64,000 nt of DNA from positions 124,001 through 188,000 of the forward strand of contig JAVKDD010000020.1 in the NCBI GenBank assembly GCA_040222455.1. Reading direction: 5' to 3'. Origin of the DNA: RHLJ01 sp040222455 (GTDB lineage Bacteria > Bacteroidota > Rhodothermia > Balneolales > Balneolaceae). The notes below the pieces were generated by a model that searched no databases, was not told where the DNA came from, and saw only the letters and a program-made list of their open reading frames with translations. A program made the translations under genes and the position numbers. This document shows, one piece after another, positions 18,929-25,974 of the stretch (the first letter of the stretch is position 1; each line of letters begins with the position of its first letter).

Positions 18929-21655
18929 ATGAAAATGAAAAATGGGGTGCTAAATGTAGCATTAATTCTTGGTTTCGTTGCGCTATGCTCTCAATCAATT
19001 AATGCTCAATTTTCAGTTCAGCACCAACAGCCTACGGTGCTAGATAGAACTACCACCAACGCATTGGAGTTTTTTGTTCCAGGCGTTAATCAAAACGATG
19101 TTCTCGAAGCATTACTTTTCTTTAAAAATGAAGGTGATTTAGGGTACTCACAAAAAGAAATTATATTCCAAAATGGATCATTTACTGCAATAATTTCTCC
19201 TGAAGAGCTGGTAGGAACAACGTTTGAATATTATTTTCAGTTATCTTTACGTGGTAACGATCAAGACATATTTTTCCCTGAAAATTTACCTGCTGAGAAC
19301 CCCGTCCAAGTAGATATCGTTGAAGGTAATACTGAACCAGTTTTACCAAAAGCAGAAGGAATAGATTATTCTATACTTTCTCCAAAGCCAGGTAATGGAC
19401 TTGCCAAAAATGATGCATATGTAGCAATTGCACTTTTCTATAATAAAGAAGAAATAGAAACGGGTGAGTTTCAGCTATTGATTAATGATCGGGATGTAAC
19501 GTCTTTAGCAGACACTTCCGATTATTTTATCTCCTTTGTACCTAAAAATTTAAAACACGGCTCATATACCGTCCGCTTGAATTATGTTACCACAACGGAA
19601 ACTCTGGAAGTAGTAAGTTGGAGGTTTAATATTGTAGATCCTAAAAAGGCTTCCTATAGAGGGTTTGAACCAAAATTAATTCCAACTGGAAGAGTTGAAC
19701 TAACTGCAAGAAACCAAACAATATCTGGGAGTATTAATAATGCTTATACAGGGCGAACTTATTTAAACGGGTCGTATGGGTTATTCAAGTATTCAATAAA
19801 TGGATTTCTTACTTCACAGGAATCAAGTCGTCTTCAACCTCAAAACCGATATGGAATTACCATGAATTTGGGTAAATGGTGGGAGTTTGAAGCAGGTCAT
19901 GTATATCCGAACTTAAGTAAGTTTACTATTGCTGGAAGAAGGCTATATGGTATAAATACTTCTGTTAAAGTTCTTTGGGATATCATAAATGTTCAATTTT
20001 TATACGGTGAGTTAAGCAGAAAAATAACTAATCAATATTCTAGTGTTGAGGTAGATACAGTAATAGTGGCTGGAATTCCACAGGATACAACCTATACATT
20101 AGGGTATCAGGATAGAGGAAGAGGAACCTTCAAAAGAAAAGTAATTGGGGGTAGAGTCGGACTTGGAAACCCAAGACATTTTCAAATCGGAATTCAAGCT
20201 ATGAAAGTTGAAGACGATACCACATCGATTTTTAATATTCTCGACTACACCGATTTACTGGCCTCCCCTCAGTTTCTAAGTGTACTGAGTTTTGAAGATC
20301 AAATAAAGTTGAACCAAAACCCGGATTTATTGCAAGTACAAGGAGGAAGTCCTCGTCCAAAAGGAAACTTTGTAGCTGGCGCAGATATGAAAATCGGGTT
20401 TGCAGAAAATAAAGTTCGGTTTAAAACTGAAACGGTAGCAAGTGCGCTAAATAATGATATTTATGGCGGTCCATTAGATTCACTTCGAGCTGCAGATATT
20501 GGGTTTGAAGATATAGATCAAAGTGATTTAGATATACTGGGCCAGCTTTCGCAGTTTATTATTATCAATGAAAATATGAGTGTGATTCCAATAAGGTTCA
20601 AAAATTTTAACACCGATAGTTCGGATTCTGAAACCTTTTTCCCTACTTCTATATTAGGATCCGATACAGAATTATCAATCAATTTTCCAAAAAATACATT
20701 TAGTATTCAATACCGATGGGTTGGACCAGATTTTGTTTCATTAGCGAATTCAACAATTCGTAAAGATATTGCTGGGTTTACAATTTCTGATCGATTCAGG
20801 ATGTACAAAAATCAAATTTACGTTACTCTTGGTTATGAAGCGTTAAAGGATAATGTTTCAAATACAAAAGATGCTACCACTAAAACGAATATTTACAGAA
20901 CCAATGTGAGCTGGTATCCAATTAAAAACAAACTACCCAAAGTAAGTGTAGGATTTAGATTCAGAACCCGTGAGAATGGAGTAAAAAGATTTAATTCGGA
21001 AGTACCTTTTGGACTAGAAAACTCAGCGGTTCAAAATCTTATTATAGTTGAGGGTGATACGCTAACAACAACGTTTCCTAGAATGAGTAGTACTTTAAAT
21101 TTAAGTTTTTCTGTTACTCAGCAAATTCGAGTGTTAGACATGATTCATGATGCTACTTTAAGCTATTCATCATTAAATACTAAAGATGAAGTATTTACTT
21201 ATGGTGATGCAAAGAATAGTTCGGTTTCATTCAATATTGGAACCCGTTTTGATAATATTCCATTACGAACACAATTAGGTCTTACAGCAAATAGCACTCA
21301 ATCTGGAAATGGTCAACTTGATATCGATATTTTTGGTATGTATGCAGGTGGGTCTTACTTTTTACTGGATGGAAAACTTGCTCTTAATAGTAGAATCGCG
21401 TTTACAAGTAATAAATCTAAAACAAGAACACTCTCCGTTGCTAATGGAGAGGATGCTAACTTCTTAAATGATTACTACGTGTTAAGTGATACTCAAAATT
21501 CATCCACTTTTGGAACCTACGTTTTTATTGCAGGTGCAGAGTATAAATTAGATAACAACCATTCTTTCTTATTTGATTCCAACTTTACTAATGTAAGCGG
21601 TAATAACTCCATTAATGATCGGGTTGTACAGTTACGATACATTTATCGGTTCTAA
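18929..21655 (+). CDS. Large outer-membrane beta-barrel-like protein, unknown family
   Basis: A 908-residue exported protein. It has a signal peptide (1-26, ending SINAQ), then two Ig-like or FN3-like beta domains (about 35-130 and 145-235). A long stretch from about 250 to the end has alternating polar and hydrophobic strands and many aromatic residues, and ends in RYIYRF. The terminal phenylalanine and strand pattern indicate an outer-membrane barrel. There is no TonB plug or TonB box. It is the third gene of the FecR/CHASE2 operon, 58 bp after the FecR gene and 3 bp before the cyclase gene. I do not recognise the family, and a function cannot be given. Confidence 0.72.
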   Translation: MKMKNGVLNVALILGFVALCSQSINAQFSVQHQQPTVLDRTTTNALEFFVPGVNQNDVLEALLFFKNEGDLGYSQKEIIFQNGSFTAIISPEELVGTTFEYYFQLSLRGNDQDIFFPENLPAENPVQVDIVEGNTEPVLPKAEGIDYSILSPKPGNGLAKNDAYVAIALFYNKEEIETGEFQLLINDRDVTSLADTSDYFISFVPKNLKHGSYTVRLNYVTTTETLEVVSWRFNIVDPKKASYRGFEPKLIPTGRVELTARNQTISGSINNAYTGRTYLNGSYGLFKYSINGFLTSQESSRLQPQNRYGITMNLGKWWEFEAGHVYPNLSKFTIAGRRLYGINTSVKVLWDIINVQFLYGELSRKITNQYSSVEVDTVIVAGIPQDTTYTLGYQDRGRGTFKRKVIGGRVGLGNPRHFQIGIQAMKVEDDTTSIFNILDYTDLLASPQFLSVLSFEDQIKLNQNPDLLQVQGGSPRPKGNFVAGADMKIGFAENKVRFKTETVASALNNDIYGGPLDSLRAADIGFEDIDQSDLDILGQLSQFIIINENMSVIPIRFKNFNTDSSDSETFFPTSILGSDTELSINFPKNTFSIQYRWVGPDFVSLANSTIRKDIAGFTISDRFRMYKNQIYVTLGYEALKDNVSNTKDATTKTNIYRTNVSWYPIKNKLPKVSVGFRFRTRENGVKRFNSEVPFGLENSAVQNLIIVEGDTLTTTFPRMSSTLNLSFSVTQQIRVLDMIHDATLSYSSLNTKDEVFTYGDAKNSSVSFNIGTRFDNIPLRTQLGLTANSTQSGNGQLDIDIFGMYAGGSYFLLDGKLALNSRIAFTSNKSKTRTLSVANGEDANFLNDYYVLSDTQNSSTFGTYVFIAGAEYKLDNNHSFLFDSNFTNVSGNNSINDRVVQLRYIYRF

Positions 21656-21658
21656 ATT

Positions 21659-23815
21659 ATGAAACCCGCTTCCCGTAAAAGAAAGAGTATTGGCATCTAC
21701 TTACTAATAGCAGTTTCTACTTTTTCACTTTCCATTTTATTAATACTTACCCAAACAATTCAAAAGACTGAACTTGCAATCAGAGACAATTTTTTTGAAA
21801 TACGAGGGCCGATTTCTGTTGAAAACTCACCTATTGTTTTGGTGGCAATAAGTGAAGAAGCTGACGCTGAAATTCCAAATAAGTGGCCTTGGCCAGGAAG
21901 CATTCATGCAAAACTTATCGAAAACCTAAATAAAGCTGGCGCCAAAGTAATTCTCTTTGATGTATTATTTTCTCAACAAGATCGTATTAATCCCCAAAAT
22001 GACACACTCTTTGCTGATGCAATTGCTAAATATGGGAATGTAGTTTTAGCAGGAGACATACTTGTAGATGGCGAAGAAACCGAGCCAATCTTTCCAAATT
22101 CTACTCTTAGAAATAAAAACCCTAACTCTATTGGATTTGTTAGTACATATCCAGGAGCAGATGGATTTGTACGGACCTATAATATTGGGAGAAGATATCA
22201 AGGCCAAAAGTATTTCATGCTTGGGTTGGAAGGATTAAAGATATACTCAGAGATTGAAGAATCAGAAATAGACGGTTTTAATTCTGAAGATAATTTTCCA
22301 ATCTTTAATTTCGGAGAGTATGAAATTCAACAACATACACTGAATACTTTTATCATTAATTATTACGGACCTGAAGAATTATTTCCAGTTATTTCGTACG
22401 AACAAGTGATTGATGACCCAACTTTTACAACTGTGATGGAGGAAGAGGCTTTTGAAATGAATACCTTCGATGACCCAGATCTGGGTGAAGGTTTACTTTA
22501 TGATGAGGTATTCAAAGACAAGATTGTAATTGTGGGATCTACTATGCCAGTTCTGCAAGATTTTCATCCAACGCCATTTGCCAGCGCTGAACTGCCTCGT
22601 CCCGGATATGAAATCCATGCACATGCTATGCAAACTATACTAGACAGCAATTATATATATCGGCAAAATGATTTTTCAAGAATACTGGTATTATTCCTGT
22701 TTACATTAATAGTAGTATTTTTTAATCGCTATTTGGGTGCAGGCTGGGGGTTTGCTTTTATGGGATTATTAATGGCTAGTTACTATGGATTAGCAGTACT
22801 ACTATTCCTTAAGGCAAATTTCTTTATTAATGTTTCAGGAGTTTTAATTTCGATTTTTTTGAGTCAAATAGGCACAGTTGGGTATGAATATCTAAATGAA
22901 CAAAGAGAAAAAAGAAGAATAAAAGGAATGTTTTCATCTTATGTATCTCCCGCTTTGGTTGATCAAATGATAGAATCGGGTGAAGAACCTCAGCTTGGTG
23001 GAGATGATACTTATATGACGGCTTTTTTTAGTGATATTGTTTCTTTCTCCACCTTCTCTGAGAAGCTTGAGCCAAATCAACTGGTAACTTTGATCAATGA
23101 ATATTTAACTGCAATGACAGATATCATTAACGAGCAAGGAGGTACCTTAGATAAATTTATTGGAGATGCGATTGTTGCTTTCTTTGGTGCCCCGGTTCCT
23201 ATCCAAGATCATGCACTTCGAGCATGTGTGTCTTCGCAATTAATGGAGAAAAGACTAACTGAGTTGCGAAAAAAATGGAAAAGAGATCATTGGCCAGAGT
23301 TGGTATGGAATATGCAACACCGAATGGGCATGAATACGGGCGATATGGTTACTGGAAATATGGGCTCAGTTAGGCGTTTTAATTATACTATGATGGGAGA
23401 TAATGTAAACCTGGCTGCAAGATGTGAAAGTGGTGCAAAACAGTACAATGTATTTACAATGGTTACTGAACCCACAAAAAAAGAAGCAGAAACTCACGGA
23501 GATGATTGCCTTTTTCGGTTACTCGACAATATAGTTGTAAAAGGACGAAGTAAGCCCGTTAAAGTATTTGAAATAACAGGATTAAGAAATGATGCTTCTC
23601 AACAGATGTTCGACTGTATTGAACTATATGAACAAGGGATGCAAAGTTACTTCAATCAGGATTGGAATACAGCTATAAAGTTTTTTGAAAAAGCATTGCC
23701 ACTAGAAAAGCATCTAATAAATCCATCTCAGCTATTCATTCAGCGATGCAAAATGATGAAGCAAAATCCCCCCACTAAAGATTGGGATGGTGTTTATGTA
23801 ATGACTTCAAAGTAA
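21659..23815 (+). CDS. CHASE2-domain class III adenylate cyclase
   Basis: A 718-residue membrane sensor-cyclase. One N-terminal helix (about 12-30) is followed by an extracytoplasmic CHASE2 domain (about 40-335), a helix cluster (about 343-410), and a cytoplasmic class III cyclase domain (about 440-640). A TPR-like tail (MQSYFNQDWNTAIKFFEKALPL) ends the protein. Metal aspartates lie in FFSDIVSFS and GDAIVAFFG. The adenine-selecting lysine is in LDKFIGD, and its partner position is Thr in NYTMMGD (class IIIb, K/T pair). The transition-state Asn and Arg are in VNLAARCE. It should therefore make cAMP in response to an envelope signal. It is the last gene of a four-gene operon with the FecR protein and the barrel protein. 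Confidence 0.9.
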   Translation: MKPASRKRKSIGIYLLIAVSTFSLSILLILTQTIQKTELAIRDNFFEIRGPISVENSPIVLVAISEEADAEIPNKWPWPGSIHAKLIENLNKAGAKVILFDVLFSQQDRINPQNDTLFADAIAKYGNVVLAGDILVDGEETEPIFPNSTLRNKNPNSIGFVSTYPGADGFVRTYNIGRRYQGQKYFMLGLEGLKIYSEIEESEIDGFNSEDNFPIFNFGEYEIQQHTLNTFIINYYGPEELFPVISYEQVIDDPTFTTVMEEEAFEMNTFDDPDLGEGLLYDEVFKDKIVIVGSTMPVLQDFHPTPFASAELPRPGYEIHAHAMQTILDSNYIYRQNDFSRILVLFLFTLIVVFFNRYLGAGWGFAFMGLLMASYYGLAVLLFLKANFFINVSGVLISIFLSQIGTVGYEYLNEQREKRRIKGMFSSYVSPALVDQMIESGEEPQLGGDDTYMTAFFSDIVSFSTFSEKLEPNQLVTLINEYLTAMTDIINEQGGTLDKFIGDAIVAFFGAPVPIQDHALRACVSSQLMEKRLTELRKKWKRDHWPELVWNMQHRMGMNTGDMVTGNMGSVRRFNYTMMGDNVNLAARCESGAKQYNVFTMVTEPTKKEAETHGDDCLFRLLDNIVVKGRSKPVKVFEITGLRNDASQQMFDCIELYEQGMQSYFNQDWNTAIKFFEKALPLEKHLINPSQLFIQRCKMMKQNPPTKDWDGVYVMTSK

Positions 23816-23880
23816 TTATAGGACTAAGTTTATCATTTTAAATAGTACTAAAAAGACCAAGTAAAATTGAAACTTAAAAC

Positions 23881-23912
23881 TTGATACTTGGCGGCTATTA
23901 CCCTTATCTTTA
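23881..23912 (+). promoter_or_regulatory. Promoter of the SRP RNA gene
   Basis: TTGA (23881) and TATCTTTA (23905-23912) are separated by 20 bases, the spacing of Bacteroidota -33/-7 promoters. The -7 element ends 6 bases before the predicted RNA 5' end. It is nearly identical to the element in front of tRNA-Ala. Confidence 0.55.
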
Positions 23913-23918
23913 ATTCTT

Positions 23919-24016
23919 GGGCAAGTCCTATACAGTCAGCTCCCTTTGAACTCCGCCAGGGCAGGAATGCAGCAACGGTAATTTGGTCGTAGCGACGTGA
24001 TATAGGTCGCTTGCCC
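23919..24016 (+). ncRNA. ffs: Signal recognition particle RNA (small bacterial type, 4.5S-like)
   Basis: A hairpin RNA of about 98 nt. The ends pair as GGGCAAG (23919-23925) with CTTGCCC (24010-24016), and CCTATA pairs with TATAGG just inside. The apex carries the SRP domain IV: CCGC-CAGG-GCA-GGAA-TGC-AGCA-ACGG, with the GGAA tetraloop, the symmetric CAGG/AGCA loop that binds Ffh, and the asymmetric loop below. A T-run (24019-24024) directly after the long stem ends transcription. It works with Ffh and FtsY in co-translational membrane targeting. The T-run overlaps the 3' end of the convergent YpdA-like gene. Confidence 0.93.
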
Positions 24017-24021
24017 ATTTT

Positions 24022-24978
24022 TTATTTATAAGATTTCTCAATGTGCGTTGCAATCTGATTGGCATGTACTCTCGAATTTTCGATGAATAGTTTGCTAGTA
24101 TCCATTCCACCGCATACTACGCCCGCCACATACATACCTTTTCGATTCGTTTCCAACGAATCATCATTGTAAACAGGCATACACTTTTCATCATCTGTAA
24201 GTTCTATTCCAAGGGCTTTCATTAGCTCATAATTAGGATGGTATCCTGTCATAGCAAGAACAAAATCATTTGGAATGATTACCTCACCATTAGGAGTATC
24301 CAGAACTACATCGTCTTTTCTAATTTCTTTTACTTCAGTGTTGAAATAAGCTTTTACTTCCCCAAATTTAATTCGGTTTTCAATATCAGGCTTTACCCAA
24401 TATTTAACAGAAGGTTTAATCTCGCCATACCGAATAGCCATCGTAACATCTGCTCCAGAGCGGAAGCATTCAAGTGCAACGTCTACTCCCGAGTTACCAG
24501 CTCCAATTACTAAAACATCTTGCCATGCATATGGATGTGGTTCATCATAATAGTGTTTAACTTTAGATAAGTTTTCACCTGGTACATTCATTTTATTTGC
24601 AGACCCATAAAAGCCAGAGGCCACAACAACTTTACTGGCTTTATACTCACTTTTATCGGTTTTAACTATAAAATTTCCATCTTCTCCCTCTACAGAAGTA
24701 ACACTTTCATATAGATTAATTGGAAGTTGAAAATGTTCAGCAGCTCTACGATAATATTCTAAAGCTTCACTTCTAGTGGGTTTAAAGCCATGTGAAATAA
24801 AAGGGACATCCCCAATTTCAAGCTTATCAGATGTAGAGAAAAAGGTCATGTTTGTTGGGTAGTGATAAAGTGAGTTCACTAAGCAACCTCGTTCAATAAT
24901 TTGAAAAGGAATATTTAATTTTTGCAACTGAATTCCCGTAGCAAGACCGATTGGCCCCGCACCTATAATAATAACCAT
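24022..24978 (-). CDS. ypdA: YpdA-family FAD/NAD(P)-dependent (bacillithiol) disulfide reductase
   Basis: A 318-residue flavoprotein. It has an N-terminal FAD-binding Rossmann motif (IIIGAGPIGLATG) and a second NAD(P)-binding motif (VLVIGAGNSGVDVALE) at about 150. The overall length and sequence pattern (TFFSTSDKLEIGDVPF, AVRYGEIKPSVKYWVKPDIENRI-like) fit YpdA, which reduces bacillithiol disulfide with NADPH in bacillithiol-producing bacteria. No thioredoxin-reductase CxxC is present, as expected for YpdA. The bacillithiol biosynthesis genes are not in this window. Substrate assignment therefore rests on family resemblance. Confidence 0.82.
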   Translation of the reverse strand: MVIIIGAGPIGLATGIQLQKLNIPFQIIERGCLVNSLYHYPTNMTFFSTSDKLEIGDVPFISHGFKPTRSEALEYYRRAAEHFQLPINLYESVTSVEGEDGNFIVKTDKSEYKASKVVVASGFYGSANKMNVPGENLSKVKHYYDEPHPYAWQDVLVIGAGNSGVDVALECFRSGADVTMAIRYGEIKPSVKYWVKPDIENRIKFGEVKAYFNTEVKEIRKDDVVLDTPNGEVIIPNDFVLAMTGYHPNYELMKALGIELTDDEKCMPVYNDDSLETNRKGMYVAGVVCGGMDTSKLFIENSRVHANQIATHIEKSYK

Positions 24979-25036
24979 GATGAATGAATTATGAGTTAGT
25001 TATTCTAAACAACAGGCTTAAGATAAGAATCGTTTT

Positions 25037-25972
25037 TTACGTTTGTAACCAATGGATTATGGTTTCATTAAGCCAGTTTCTTGGGGAAGAAATAAAGCCA
25101 ACATGTCCACCTTTTTCAGTAAAAATTGTGCTGATAAATGAGTTGTTATTTATATGTTTAAAAGGTGCAAACTCTAATGGACACAGGGTATCTTCTTTAG
25201 AGTGAATGATTAAAAGTGGCTTTCTTACGTCTTTAATAAACTGTTTAGACGAACAAATTTGGTAATAGTGATCGGCATTGTTAAACCCATGGACAGGCGC
25301 TGTAATATGATCATCAAATTCATATAAAGTATTTCCTTCGAATGTGGGTAGTTCGGGATATTTATTTTTTTTAAGATGAAGTTTATCCCGAAGAGTATTT
25401 AAGAAGCGATAGGAATACACTTTGTTAAATCCTTTTTGCAAATTTAAAGAGCCTGCTTTTAAATCATATGGAGGTGAAACAGCTACTGATTTTTGAGTGG
25501 GGTGTGCCGTCCCTAATTCACCAAGAGATTTAATAAGTGCATTTCCTCCGAGAGAAAATCCAACTGCATATATAGCTTGGTTTTTAAAATTTGCACTTAT
25601 CCAATCAAAAAGAACGGCATAATCTGAAGTTTCACCAGAGTGATAGAAGCGTGGCTGTAAATTTATTCGACTTCCGCAACCTCTGAAATTAAGTGCAACC
25701 GAAGAGAATCCCGCCATCTTTAAATCATACATCAGGTTTCGAATATAGAATCGTTCTGAGGAACCCTCAAGTCCATGAAAAAGAGCAACTACAGGTTTAT
25801 TATTATTTAAATCAATAACATCTAACTCTAAAAAATCTTTATCCGGAGTGTCAATTTCAACTCTATTAACGGCAACTTGATTTACTTTTCTAAAGGAAGA
25901 AACAACCGTATGAACATGACTATTAAAAGCCCACCATTTGGGATTAAACGACTTGTTCTTACGGTTCTCCAA
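25037..25972 (-). CDS. YheT-family alpha/beta hydrolase
   Basis: A 311-residue alpha/beta-fold hydrolase of the YheT/EMB8 (UPF0017) type. The visible triad is the nucleophile serine in GFSLGGN, an acid in HSKEDTLCP, and the histidine in EKGGHVGF. The oxyanion region is LFHGLEGSSERFY, and NFRGCGSRINLQPRFYHSGET is a strong family signature. The natural substrate is unknown; esterase activity is expected. It follows the subtilase gene by 2 bp on the same strand and precedes the ypdA-like gene by about 58 bp, so the three may be co-transcribed, though no functional link is evident. Confidence 0.85.
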   Translation of the reverse strand: MENRKNKSFNPKWWAFNSHVHTVVSSFRKVNQVAVNRVEIDTPDKDFLELDVIDLNNNKPVVALFHGLEGSSERFYIRNLMYDLKMAGFSSVALNFRGCGSRINLQPRFYHSGETSDYAVLFDWISANFKNQAIYAVGFSLGGNALIKSLGELGTAHPTQKSVAVSPPYDLKAGSLNLQKGFNKVYSYRFLNTLRDKLHLKKNKYPELPTFEGNTLYEFDDHITAPVHGFNNADHYYQICSSKQFIKDVRKPLLIIHSKEDTLCPLEFAPFKHINNNSFISTIFTEKGGHVGFISSPRNWLNETIIHWLQT

Positions 25973-25974
25973 TT

